DNA of 64,000 nucleotides from Asterias rubens. Lineage: Eukaryota; Echinodermata; Asteroidea; Forcipulatida; Asteriidae. The position numbers and the translations under genes are program-made. The notes under the pieces are model-generated. The model was not told where the DNA came from. It was given only the letters and a program-made list of their open reading frames with translations, and made no database searches. Positions 24,042 to 34,848 of the stretch are shown here, piece after piece (positions within the stretch are counted from its first letter, which is position 1; the number at the start of each line of letters is the position of its first letter). Location: positions 4,125,171 through 4,189,170 of the forward strand of contig NC_047069.1 of the NCBI RefSeq assembly GCF_902459465.1, in the 5' to 3' direction.

Positions 24042-24108
24042 CTTTACTATGTTGATGAAATCTAAGAAGACCTGCCCATTAGTCGTCCAATCTTGGATCA
24101 TAATGGAA
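24042..24108 (-). CDS. Unrecognised gene, exon broken by the N gap
   Basis: Reading leftwards from the gap: SIMIQDWTTNGQVFLDFINI then VK, with donor GTAAGA directly after the AAG codon (24042). The frame is open through all 67 visible bases. The exon start is inside the gap. The sequence right of the gap (minus strand GTTTGAAAGAAAAGTTCAAG up to 24209) might be the same or another exon; this cannot be told. Confidence 0.6.
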
Positions 24109-24208
24109 NNNNNNNNNNNNNNNNNNNNNNNNNNNNNNNNNNNNNNNNNNNNNNNNNNNNNNNNNNNNNNNNNNNNNNNNNNNNNNNNNNNNNNNNNNNN
24201 NNNNNNNN
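24109..24208. other. Scaffold gap of exactly 100 N
   Basis: One hundred Ns is the usual placeholder for a gap of unknown size. It may hide the CEP135 terminal exon and upstream exons of the next gene. Confidence 0.97.
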
Positions 24209-24262
24209 CTTGAACTTTTCTTTCAAACACTTATTCTAGCATGATGAAGCTTTTGAGCTTAA

Positions 24263-24631
24263 AGGGAAGGTACACGTTTGGCAATTACTCAAAACAAATA
24301 TTAACTAAAAAACCGACTTGGTAACGAGCATTGGAGAGATGTTGATAGTATAAAACATTGTGAGAAACGGCTCCCTCTGAAGTAACGTAGTTTTTGAGAA
24401 AGAGGTGATTTCTCATTAAATAACAAAATACTTCTAGCCAGCAGTCTTTTATTCCTATCTGAAAGCATACAAATTCGTTCAACAAGGGTGTTATTTCTCT
24501 CATCATTTTCTCGCAACTTTGATAACCAATTTAGCTCAAATTTTCACAGGTTTGTTATTTTGTTCTTATGTTGGGATACACCAAGTGAGAAGATTGGTCT
24601 TTGACAATTACCAATAGTGTACCTTCCCTTT
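24263..24631. mobile_element. MITE, AAGGTACACGTTTGG subfamily, TTAA-flanked
   Basis: Starts AAAGGGAAGGTACACGTTTG and ends TACCAATAGTGTACCTTCCC before TTTAA. The core AACATTGTGAGAAACGGCTC is shared with the 9427-9791 family. Confidence 0.75.
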
Positions 24632-24770
24632 AACAGTAAAGCAATAACAATATACAAATGCCTTCAATGACTTAGCCTACCAATGACTATGACAATTTTC
24701 TTTCGTTGCTCCATTTTTTTGGAATAATCATCCTGTGCATATTCACCAGGCTAGTTCTTTACACTGTTTT

Positions 24771-26267
24771 AAAGACACAGGACATTATTGGTCATTGTCA
24801 AAGACCAGTCTTCTCACTTGGTGCAACTCAACATATGCATAAAATAACAAACCTGTGAAAATTTGAGCGTAATTGGTCGCCGAAGTTGCGAGATAAGGGG
24901 CCATTCATAATTTTCAGTGTTTTAAAATTTCGATTTCTTTTCAAAGATTTTTGACCCACCCACCCACCCCTAATTTCGATTATAAAAACATGATTTGTTA
25001 TGTGCAGTATTTAAAATAAAACTACATGTGGTTTGCATTATGCATACTTGCATGGTACTTGTACTCGTGTGCTGCATCATGGATGTATTAATGCACATTC
25101 GGGCTCTAGCACCGGAACCGCAAGTCCCAGTTATTGTAGCCCTGGGCTAAAACTTTTATCAACTTTTATTGTGACTGAAACCCGTGAAGATCGTGCCATT
25201 CAACAGAGGCCAGCTATTCCTTAGATTTGTCAACCCCCCATAAATAAATATTTGTTGTTTATCCAAATTAACAGTATCGCCGCCCCCAAAAAAAGGGGCA
25301 GGACAAAAAAAAGGCTAAATACAAAAATGTGCAGAATTTTTTTTGTGTGGAGGATTACTTTTCTTCAAAGTGCATGAACAAACTTTTCAGTTTACTTCAC
25401 ATTCACATGAGGTACAACAGGAGATGTTGCTGGTTAATGTGGAGGTATGATTGTGTCAGAATATTTCCCCCAAGAAAATTAATTTCCGGCTAAAATGATG
25501 TGCAAAATTCTCCGCTCATGACTTCTACCTGATGTGTCGAGTCTATGCACGTGGGGCGCATTCAACAAATTTGCTGAACGGATTGGGACAAACTTGTGCG
25601 CAATTCGCGTTTTGCGCTCTGCCGAATTCAGAATATTATCAGCTGAATCTGGTGAGAGAGCAAAAGACTGCGCAATCTGCAAATTTGTGCTCTTTTTGTA
25701 TGCCAGCCCAAGTGATTAATTCTGAAAAACTTCACGCAATCTGAAGATTGTGCATTATTATGTATTGTTGTGTTTTGCCTGTCCGGCCCTAAGCGTGAGA
25801 AAATGGTTGCGTTGCGTGAAAGCGGTGAGACTTGCTTGGTCTGCAGTTGCTACCTCCATGGAAGGCAAGTAAAACAATCTAGCTATTTTTTTTTTTTTTT
25901 TTTGAAAAGTGAATTTCGATTAAGAAATATTTGAAACAAGAGGCTTTTGACTACCCACCCCTAATTCGAAAAGAATCAAAATTTTGAAACATTGACAATA
26001 TGAATGGCCCCTAATAATGAAATAAAAACGACCTTGTCACTTGAAGTTGTGTGCTTTCAGATGCTTGATTTCAAGACCTCAAAATCTAATTCTGAGGTCC
26101 AGAAATCAAATTCGTGGAAAAATACTTCTTTCTCAAAAACTACATTACTTTAGAGGGAGCCGTTTCCCACAATGTGTTATACCATCAACAGCTCTCCATT
26201 ACTCGTTACCAATTAAGTTTTATGCTTATTATTATTTTGAGTAATTACCAATAGTGTCCACTGCCTT
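24771..26267. mobile_element. MITE (GGCACTGGACA family) interrupted by a Harbinger-like element
   Basis: Left part 24771-24896 and right part 26012-26267 together make one family member; the join matches GCGAGATAATAATGAAA in intact copies. Confidence 0.8.
24897..26011. mobile_element. PIF/Harbinger-type element, non-autonomous
   Basis: Terminal inverted repeat GGGGCCATTCATA at both ends, flanked by the 3-bp duplication TAA (24894-24896 and 26012-26014), which fits the TWA target of PIF/Harbinger. Degenerate pairing continues further in (CCCACCCCTAATTTCGAT near the left end, its inverse near the right). I see no transposase. Length 1115 bp. Confidence 0.75.
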
Positions 26268-26447
26268 TAAGCTTCTGTTAAAACTCACTTGTTTGAAGCT
26301 GCTTTTTTGTGACCTGCTTACTTGTATTTGTCTCTTTCACTCATTGTATATTTTCTTGTTCTCTTTATGTGCTTAGAGGCTTTTGCAAAAGGCGCTTTAC
26401 AAATGCCTTTATTATTATCAATATTTTTATGACAAAAAAGGACTCAC

Positions 26448-26552
26448 TTCTCAAAGCGCTCACTGGTGAGCTGTCTCCTGACTTTCTCCAAGTCTGCCTC
26501 CAGCTGAGCAGCTCTGGATCTTAAGGTCTGAAGCTCACGACTCTGGCTTTGC
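26448..26552 (-). CDS. CEP135: CEP135 exon 21 (last exon found)
   Basis: Acceptor CTAAATGTAG; phase 2 in. It encodes QSRELQTLRSRAAQLEADLE and KVRRQLTSERFE, matching the vertebrate AQLxxDxxxxKRQxxTERxERE segment. It ends at donor GTGAGT in phase 2. If not spliced, the frame stops at once (GAG AAG TGA). The expected final exon with the ERAxQExRR tail was not seen between here and the N gap. Confidence 0.93.
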
Positions 26553-26939
26553 CTACATTTAGAAGAGCAAAGAAAACCAACAAACCAGATATGTATTCTT
26601 TATCACTATACATATATACCTGTTTGGAATCAGTTTGTAGCACAAATCTGCATACTATGCGTTACCCACACCATAAACAAATATTGAGTCATACAACAGT
26701 TACATTCAAACAACACTTACAAATAATCTTTCTTTACAAATAATCTCTCAAAACAATTATCCATTTTTGTTTGCTGAATTATTCCCCAAGCTTTCAACTG
26801 GAGCAAAAAAAAACAACACAAAAATGAATAGATGTAGATAAAAAAGGCCTGTATGCTTAAACTGACTAAACAAAATATAAAATGCAAGACTCTTTTAGGA
26901 TATGAATGCGGTTTAATGAACTTCAGCATCCTTTGTTGT

Positions 26940-27360
26940 CATCCCCCATTCTGAAACAATTTCACTGGCTCCTTTTCTCTCAACGAATCATCTTCAAGCT
27001 GATGCTCATTGTCCACAAAGCACTAAGCCATCAGCGGCAAGGCTCCCCACTATATCTAAGAACTACTTCAAGTTTACACTCCATCAAGGAATCTTCGATC
27101 AAGTTCCATGCTTCTCCTCATTGAACCCAAGTTTCGACACACCGGGGGTGACAGGTCTTTTTCTTCAGCTGCACCACATCTCTTAGATCTTGTCTTCGTA
27201 CCACAGATTCCAATATCTTCTCAAAACTTATCTTATCTCAAAGGTTTTCAAGGACTGGTTTATTTGTTTCTGTTTTCTTTTGTTTTTGGTTTGACTTCAC
27301 CTTAAACACCCAGCAGGGATGTGCGCATTACAAGTCTTTATTATGATTATTATTATCTTT
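26940..27360 (+). mobile_element. LINE RT C-terminal fragment (CR1/L2-like), frameshifted
   Basis: Two overlapping plus-strand frames give FHWLLFSQRIIFKLMLIVHK-A and then the typical FRHTGGDRSFSSAAPHLLD. LINE reverse transcriptases end with an HWLPV...YK...HK(A) block and a DRAFS-AAP-LWN block. The tail ATTATTATCTTT follows near 27345. It lies in the CEP135 intron between exons 20 and 21, antisense to the gene. Confidence 0.75.
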
Positions 27361-27367
27361 AACTTAC

Positions 27368-27570
27368 ACTTTGCTGTCGGCTAAAGCCAATCTGTCTTTA
27401 ACCAGTTGAATCTCTGATCTGTGTTCTTGACTGTCCAACTGGGCTTGGAATTCCTTTTCCCGGTTGTTGGACAGGAGAGTTTCCAAGTTGCGTACCGATG
27501 CTCTCTCTGTACCAACCTGGTTCCGTAGCATCTCTATCTCACGTCGCTGGTCATCCACTGATGACTCAAG
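27368..27570 (-). CDS. CEP135: CEP135 exon 20
   Basis: Acceptor TATTTTACAG. It encodes LESSVDDQRREIEMLRNQVG, TERASVRNLETLLSNNREKE and FQAQLDSQEHRSEIQLVKDR, ending ADSK. The donor is taken as GTAAGT after AAAGT (phase 2), which fits exon 21; the overlapping GTGTAA is an alternative. Matches the NLESLLATNRDKEF and SEIQLLKExL motifs. Confidence 0.95.
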
Positions 27571-27649
27571 CTGTAAAATAAATCACATTTAAATATCAGG
27601 CAAAAATTTGTCGTGATTTAAATGCTTTAAAATGTGTAATTTCCATTGA

Positions 27650-28170
27650 CATAAGGCCTTCTCACACTACAAAAATTCTCTGTGTTGGACACAAATACGA
27701 TCCGTGTAATGTGGACTGACCTTTTCACACTACATCTTTTCAACACGGTGTTGATCTGGATAAAGCGCTTTATTCGTGTTGAAACCAACCCTGCTTGGGG
27801 TTGGGTGAGAATTGTCAATTCGTGTCAAAACTTTCACCACGGATCGATTACCTCTGGGTTTATTTTTTAATTGAAAAGCACGTACATAGAAGGAGCCGCT
27901 AAAAAAAAATCCGCAAAGCATCACTACGCACCAAGATGCACCATGATTCACCACGTTGCATCGCAACGCCTCCTGATTCGATCCGTGTAAGACATTGCAG
28001 TTTGAAACGAAAACACATTACACGGATGAAAAGTTACACGTGTACCTCAGAAGCTGATTTTGCGCAGAGCTAGTGTGAAAGCGAAGCAGTTTGTATCCGT
28101 GTTGAAATTTTAGCGAGTCAACACGGACCCGATCCGGATAAATTTTGACACTATATTGTGAAAAGGTCTA
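27650..28170. mobile_element. MITE with CTTCTCACACTAC inverted ends
   Basis: Left end AAGGCCTTCTCACACTACAA; right end ATATTGTGAAAAGGTCTATA. The interior repeats ATCCGTGT and AACACGG in both orientations. Located in the intron between exons 19 and 20. Confidence 0.6.
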
Positions 28171-28450
28171 TAGTCTTTTTGTTGAGTAATTAAACTGACT
28201 TGGAACGATAAAAAATTATGGAGCTTATGATTAGGTTGAGAGTAATAATAATAATAATAGTTTCTATTGATACTGCGCTAAATACAAGCGCTTAATCTAA
28301 GCGCTATGGTGCTGGTGTCCTCGAAGACTACAGTAAGTTAGGGCAACAACTCCAAAATACGATAAACAAATTTACAAAAGTTATGCAATAATGAAAGCAG
28401 AAATAAATAAGAGAAAGATAAACAAATTAACAGAACTTAACAATAAGTAC

Positions 28451-28660
28451 CTGCTCAGTGTCTATATTTCTGGTTGTGAGTTGACGAGACATAACTTCCT
28501 TAGTATTCTCTAGCTTAATACAGAGATCTCTAACAGCAGTAAGATCCTGCACTAGAGACGTCTTCTCGTCCTGTAGCTGTCGTATACTCTCCTCCATGTT
28601 AGCGAGAGATCTGGTTAGACTCGACACTTGTAGCTCATAGGCTTGCTCTGTGGACACATG
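28451..28660 (-). CDS. CEP135: CEP135 exon 19
   Basis: Acceptor TTTTTCTTAG, donor GTACTT; 70 codons in phase 0: HVSTEQAYELQVSSLTRSLA, NMEESIRQLQDEKTSLVQDL, TAVRDLCIKLENTKEVMSRQ and LTTRNIDTEQ. The RELCIKLDSxKxxxxxQL block of CEP135/TSGA10 is clear. Confidence 0.96.
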
Positions 28661-28689
28661 CTAAGAAAAATACAAAGGTTATTATTGTA

Positions 28690-31600
28690 TATATGATTTG
28701 AGTCATTGCATGGTGAGGTATCCGTATATATTTGGTTTGCGGTAACACCATGTGTGTGTCTACTTGCCAGGTAGAGTTTGTTCTTAAGAGAACTGTCTTG
28801 CTTTATATTCTACTACTGGGAGTAGATGTTCGGATTTTCAGGAGACTTCTCAGTTCTGAAAAGAACTGTCCAGCTTTTTGAAGTACTACATTGTACCTGG
28901 GTGGAAGGTAGAAAAGCTGCCAGGACTACTACCTTAGCTTATAGAAGGTAGAAAAGCTGCCAGGACTACTACCTTAGCTTATAGAAGGTAGAAAAGCTGC
29001 CAGGACTACTACCTTAGCTTATAGAAGGTAGAAAAGCTGCCAGGACTACTACCTTAGCTTATAGAAGGTAGAAAAGCTGCCAGGACTACTACCTTAGCTT
29101 ATAGAGGGTAGAAAAGCTGCCAGGACTACTACCTTAGCTTATAGAAGGTAGAAAAGCTGCTAGGACTACTACCTTAGCTTATAGAAGGTAGAAAAGCTGC
29201 CAGGACTACTACCTTAGCTTATAGAGGGTAGAAAAGCTGCTAGGACTACTACCTTAGCTTATAGAAGGTAGAAAAGCTGCCAGGACTACTACCTTAGCTT
29301 ATAGAAGGTAGAAAAGCTGCCAGGACTACTACCTTAGCTTATAGAAGGTAGAAAAGCTGCCAGGACTACTACCTTAGCTTATAGAAGGTAGAAAAGCTGC
29401 CAGGACTACTACCTTAGCTTATAGAGGGTAGAAAAGCTGCCAGGACTACTACCTTAGCTTATAGAAGGTAGAAAAGCTGCCAGGACTACTACCTTAGCTT
29501 ATAGAAGGTAGAAAAGCTGCCAGGACTACTACCTTAGCTTATAGAGGGTAGAAAAGCTGCCAGGACTACTACCTTAGCTTATAGAAGGTAGAAAAGCTGC
29601 CAGGACTACTACCTTAGCTTATAGAAGGAAGAAAAGCTGCCAGGACTACTACCTTAGCTTATAGAAGGTAGAAAAGCTGCTAGGACTACTACCTTAGCTT
29701 ATAGAAGGTAGAAAAGCTGCCAGGACTACTACCTTAGCTTATAGAAGGTAGAAAAGCTGCCAGGACTACTACCTTAGCTTATAGAAGGAAGAAAAGCTGC
29801 TAGGACTACTACCTTAGCTTATAGAAGGTAGAAAAGCTGCCAGGACTACTACCTTAGCTTATAGAAGGTAGAAAAGCTGCCAGGACTACTACCTTAGCTT
29901 ATAGAAGGTAGAAAAGCTGCCAGGACTACTACCTTAGCTTATAGAGGGTAGAAAAGCTGCCAGGACTACTACCTTAGCTTATAGAAGGTAGAAAAGCTGC
30001 CAGGACTACTACCTTAGCTTATAGAAGGTAGAAAAGCTGCCAGGACTACTACCTTAGCTTATAGAAGGTAGAAAAGCTGCCAGGACTACTACCTTAGCTT
30101 ATAGAAGGTAGAAAAGCTGCCAGGACTACTACCTTAGCTTATAGAAGGTAGAAAAGCTGCCAGGACTACTACCTTAGCTTATAGAAGGTAGAAAAGCTGC
30201 CAGGACTACTACCTTAGCTTATAGAAGGTAGAAAAGCTGCCAGGACTACTACCTTAGCTTATAGAAGGTAGAAAAGCTGCCAGGACTACTACCTTAGCTT
30301 ATAGAGGGTAGAAAAGCTGCCAGGACTACTACCTTAGCTTATAGAAGGTAGAAAAGCTGCCAGGACTACTACCTTAGCTTATAGAAGGTAGAAAAGCTGC
30401 CAGGACTACTACCTTAGCTTATAGAAGGTAGAAAAGCTGCCAGGACTACTACCTTAGCTTATAGAAGGTAGAAAAGCTGCTAGGACTACTACCTTAGCTT
30501 ATAGAAGGTAGAAAAGCTGCTAGGACTACTACCTTAGCTTATAGAAGGTAGAAAAGCTGCCAGGACTACTACCTTAGCTTATAGAGGGTAGAAAAGCTGC
30601 CAGGACTACTACCTTAGCTTATACTTGTTATAGAAGGTAGAAAAGCTGCCAGGACTACTACCTTAGCTTATAGAAGGTAGAAAAGCTGCCAGGACTACTA
30701 CCTTAGCTTATAGAAGGTAGAAAAGCTGCCAGGACTACTACCTTAGCTTATAGAGGGTAGAAAAGCTGCCAGGACTACTACCTTAGCTTATAGAAGGTAG
30801 AAAAGCTGCCAGGACTACTACCTTAGCTTATAGAAGGTAGAAAAGCTGCCAGGACTACTACCTTAGCTTATAGAAGGTAGAAAAGCTGCCAGGACTACTA
30901 CCTTAGCTTATAGAAGGTAGAAAAGCTGCTAGGACTACTACCTTAGCTTATAGAAGGTAGAAAAGCTGCTAGGACTACTACCTTAGCTTATAGAAGGTAG
31001 AAAAGCTGCCAGGACTACTACCTTAGCTTATAGAGGGTAGAAAAGCTGCCAGGACTACTACCTTAGCTTATACTTGTTATAGAAGGTAGAAAAGCTGCCA
31101 GGACTACTACCTTAGCTTATAGAAGGTAGAAAAGCTGCCAGGACTACTACCTTAGCTTATAGAAGGTAGAAAAGCTGCCAGGACTACTACCTTAGCTTAT
31201 AGAAGGTAGAAAAGCTGCCAGGACTACTACCTTAGCTTATAGAGGGTAGAAAAGCTGCCAGGACTACTACCTTAGCTTATAGAAGGTAGAAAAGCTGCCA
31301 GGACTACTACCTTAGCTTATAGAAGGTAGAAAAGCTGCTAGGACTACTACCTTAGCTAATAGAAGGTAGAAAAGCTGCTAGGACTACTACCTTAGCTTAT
31401 AGAAGGTAGAAAAGCTGCCAGGACTACTACCTTAGCTTATAGAAGGTAGAAAAGCTGCCAGGACTACTACCTTAGCTTATAGAGGATCGTTATTGTTTCA
31501 AATGTTTAGACTAGCTTGCTCTAGTTATTGTCAGGAGACTGATGAAATGTGAGAGAATTGGGTCTATTTATAGGAGTTTAGAGGTTTGAGTGTAGAGTCA
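28690..31600. repeat. Dispersed repeat split by a satellite
   Basis: 28690-28903 carries GCGGTAACACCATGTGTGTG, TCAGTTCTGAAAAGAACTG, and 31485-31600 carries ACTAGCTTGCTCTAGT; together they are an inverted copy of the element at 43385-43680. Confidence 0.7.
28904..31484. repeat. Tandem array, 40-bp unit, about 64 copies
   Basis: The unit has AAGGTAGAAAAGCTGCCAGG then ACTACTACCTTAGCTTATAG. It is the inverted form of CTATAAGCTAAAGTAGTAGT in the dispersed element at 20350, so it grew inside that element. AAGGTAG and CTACCTT within each unit can pair. Two 9-bp insertions (ACTTGTTAT) at about 30624 and 31073 are 449 bp apart, equal to 11 units plus 9, marking a higher-order duplication. It lies in the CEP135 intron between exons 18 and 19. 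Confidence 0.96.
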
Positions 31601-31619
31601 GTCATTGGTCTGATTGGCT

Positions 31620-32440
31620 CATTATTATTGTACTGTATTGTTATTTCATTCCAAAACTAGAACAGACCCCATAACCCTTGGGAGGTTAACATCAGTATAA
31701 TAATCACTAACAATTAGCGAAGAAGTCGTACGGAAAGCTAGGAGTGTTAACTTAAAATGAAACAAACATTGGCTTAACCTTATCACACAGTTTATTTTCC
31801 TTTTAAAATGGTACATAAATAGATATTTGGCAACGTACATGTAATTAAGGACAAAATTTGATTCTTTAGGCACTTCAAATTTCAAGGTTTATTGTTGACT
31901 CATTTTTGCTTTAAAAAAGTTAAACTTCAACAATCTTTTCTCGTAAATCTACATAACAATTTTTGTTGGGGTGTCTCTTGTGTATGTTTGACAATAAACG
32001 GTTGGGTCAGTCAATTCTTTCTCTTAGTTTTACCTTTGTGAACCCCGGTTGGAACATTGGATCAGATCCCTGCATGTGGGTTTTGTTTTCAGTCACTACC
32101 TGATTATGTGGGTTTTCCCCCATTTGGGGTCATCTTCCCACATCTAAAACCGAACATATATTTTCACTTCCTATATATCCATCCTTTTATTGGCATTAAT
32201 TGCCATGATGGGGTATCTCTCTGTCTAGCCTATTTCACTCCACTGCAGGAGGAAAGCCTCTTCATCAATTCTCCACCTCACTCTATCCTGCCCTGTCTGT
32301 TACCAAGCAATGCCCCTATATGTACTTAGTTCACCTCTCCATCTTCTGTTTTTGTTGTCCGGTTTCTTGGAGTCCAAGAATAATTGTGTAATAAATAAAT
32401 AAATAAATAAATAAACAAACAGAATTATTTTAACGTTGTA
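31620..32440. other. CEP135 intron, no further gene seen
   Basis: An open plus-strand stretch at 32057-32329 has no recognisable domain. It is followed by an AAATAAATAAAT run at 32390-32415. It could be a transposon fragment. Confidence 0.4.
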
Positions 32441-32446
32441 CACTAC

Positions 32447-32632
32447 CTGTTGGACATCCCTTTCTAATAGTAGTAATTTCTCGCGTAGTCTTTTCATCTC
32501 TGAGTCTCTAGTCATTAATTCTATCTTGACTGTAGATGACTCTCCTGATCTTTGAGATGCTTCCGTCTCCCAACGCTGCGCTTCCGTCGTAGCTGAGCGA
32601 TAGTTCTCTAGTAGATCTCGGTTCTCACGCTC
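32447..32632 (-). CDS. CEP135: CEP135 exon 18
   Basis: Acceptor TTGTCTTACAG, donor GTAGTG; 62 codons in phase 0: ERENRDLLENYRSATTEAQR, WETEASQRSGESSTVKIELM and RLREKLLLLERDVQQ. Aligns with the EKENQDLLDRF...WE-KAHQAEGESSSVRLEL region. Confidence 0.95.
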
Positions 32633-32832
32633 CTGTAAGACAAATCAAATACTTTTTACTTCTAAAGAAAACATTAAGGTTCAAAGTACGTTAATCAAAA
32701 TTTATCCAATCCGAGCATTGCCCACAAATTGTTCAGCCAAAATGTGTGTTAATTTTACAGATGCCTAACACCTCCAAGCCGTATTTAATTAGACTAAAAG
32801 TCAATATTTTAGAACGGCTCTGTTTATTGAGG

Positions 32833-33460
<628 letters not shown>

Positions 33461-33806
33461 CTTTTGAGTCACTGATAGTTGTAGTCACTGACAGCATGCA
33501 CAACAAATGTATGAGAGTTTAAAAAAAACTGATTGACTGTTGCCTGATTGGTTGTCCAAACCAATCTGTGATAGGCAAAAATTTTAGGAATAATTAGTGC
33601 CTGAAACCTTAATTTGTTCACATACATGTACATGTACCAATGGTAATATATGTATGTGGGTGAACAGATGCCATATGTATGTGCGTACTTTAACATTATG
33701 CATAGACAATAGAAGAAAGGAACAATGAGCATCGTTAAAGTGCATCCAATTGTTCCTTGCCAAGTATTAAGAATTGTATCAGATTAATTTTATAGAAATG
33801 TCTTAC

Positions 33807-33917
33807 CTTAGCGGCCAACAGGTCCTCAATGCGAGCAACCTCTGCTATGTATTCCTGTATCTGTTCCTTTAGATTCTCTCGTTCTTCTATTGCCTCCTCA
33901 AGCTCATGATTAATCGT
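33807..33917 (-). CDS. CEP135: CEP135 exon 17
   Basis: Acceptor TTTTTAAACAG, donor GTAAGA; 37 codons in phase 0: TINHELEEAIEERENLKEQI and QEYIAEVARIEDLLAAK. Matches the KYITEVSRxExLxAAKE segment. A MITE starts about 22 bases 5' of the exon. Confidence 0.95.
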
Positions 33918-33938
33918 CTGTTTAAAAAGATGAGAATT

Positions 33939-34318
33939 TAGAGGCACTGTACACGTTTGGTAATTGTCAAAGACCAGTGTTCTCACTTGGTGTATCCCAT
34001 CATAAGCAAAAAATAACAAACCAGTGAAAATTTGGGCTCAATTGGTCATCGAAGTTGCGAGAAAATGATGAAAGAAAAAACACCCTTGTTGGACGAATTT
34101 GAGTGCTTTCAGATATGAATAAAAGACTTCTAGCTTGAAGTATTTCATTATTTTAGTGAGAAATTACCTCTTTCTCAAAAACTACATGTATGTTATTTTA
34201 GAAGGAGCCGTTTCTCACAATGTTTTATACTATAAACAGCTCTCCAATGCTCGTTAACAAGTCAGTTTTTAAGTTAAAATTTGTTTTGAGTAATTACCAA
34301 ACGTGTACCTTCCCTTTA
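33939..34318. mobile_element. MITE, AAGGTACACGTTTGG subfamily
   Basis: Starts GGCACTGTACACGTTTGG and ends CCAAACGTGTACCTTCCC, with the core GGAGCCGTTTCTCACAATGT. Located in the intron before exon 17. Confidence 0.8.
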
Positions 34319-34718
34319 ACAGATAAATCTTTCAGTATTCTTGAGAAAAATAGTTAATGGCCTGACAGTTGACCCTAGCAGAGTCTTTCTAGACTAGGGT
34401 TGAAACGTCAGGCCATTATGACTGCTTTTCACATTTATACCATAGGTCCTTTTAGTTGGTAGGCAGTTTGTAACTTTCGACTATTATTAGTCTAATATTA
34501 ACTATAACAATATATTTAAGAGTCAATTTGCATCCAGTTTACCCATTCTCTTGAGATGCTTCCACCATTTTGTAAAGTGTTGTTCTTGAGATCCCAGATG
34601 AAAGGTAGTGTATGATCTTGTTCTGAGTGTATTGTTCTCAGGTCATGTTCTCATCGTTCAGGCGTGAGAATAGTGAACTTGGGCCAAAAACACACTGCCC
34701 AAACTCAACCTAAGACTC

Positions 34719-34848
34719 TTTATGTTTGATCTTTGGTACCTGGTTTTCCCTTGTCATTGTTGCAAGGTCCTCAACCTAAGACTCTTTATGTTTGATCTTT
34801 GGTACCTGGTTTTCCCTCGTCATTGTTGCAAGGTCCTCTTGTATCCTT
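34719..34848. repeat. 66-bp tandem duplication over the exon 16 donor
   Basis: TTTATGTTTGATCTTTGGTA and CCTGGTTTTCCC[TC]TGTCATTG with TTGCAAGGTCCTC occur twice, 66 bp apart. The unit covers the last about 30 bases of CEP135 exon 16, its donor and some intron. The second donor is intact. Confidence 0.93.

Larger units (their letters stand above)
20023..24108 (-). other. Unrecognised minus-strand gene, last three visible exons
   Basis: Exons 24108-24042 (start hidden in the N gap), 21268-21086 and 20172-20023 are bounded by GT/AG sites, all in phase 0, and end in TGA. They encode about 132 visible residues without membrane helices. The visible parts include QDWTTNGQVFLDFINIVK, NPTVYELEKLYPDVASLC, and IPSRLLAPHVGKLPMPEDYG. 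I do not recognise the family. It follows CEP135 on the same strand, so it may be a separate gene or, less likely, a 3' extension of CEP135; the scaffold gap prevents a decision. It is convergent with the SLC36 gene. Confidence 0.7.
24705..26425 (+). mobile_element. LINE 3' fragment split by nested transposons
   Basis: The LINE piece TTTGGAATAATCATCCTGTG...CTTTACACTGTTTTA (about 24705-24770) continues at about 26268 (CTTCTGTTAAAACTCACTTG...GGCGCTTTACAAATGCCTTTATTATT). The same sequence is uninterrupted at about 40575-40775, proving the insertion between. Confidence 0.75.

Noticed and set aside
24209..24230. Frame crossing the N gap (MFERKVQ joined to SIMIQDW)
   Set aside because: The join through 100 Ns is an artefact of translating a gap of unknown size; the two sides cannot be assumed to be one exon.
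25532..25744. Frames inside the Harbinger-like element
   Set aside because: Short, overlapping on both strands, and without transposase motifs; the element looks non-autonomous.
28904..31484. Regular 40-bp repeats considered as a CRISPR array
   Set aside because: There are no variable spacers; units are contiguous, the context is a eukaryotic intron, and the source element is identifiable.
32057..32329. 90-codon plus-strand frame in a CEP135 intron
   Set aside because: No recognised domain or splice context; it lies antisense in an intron and may be transposon-derived.
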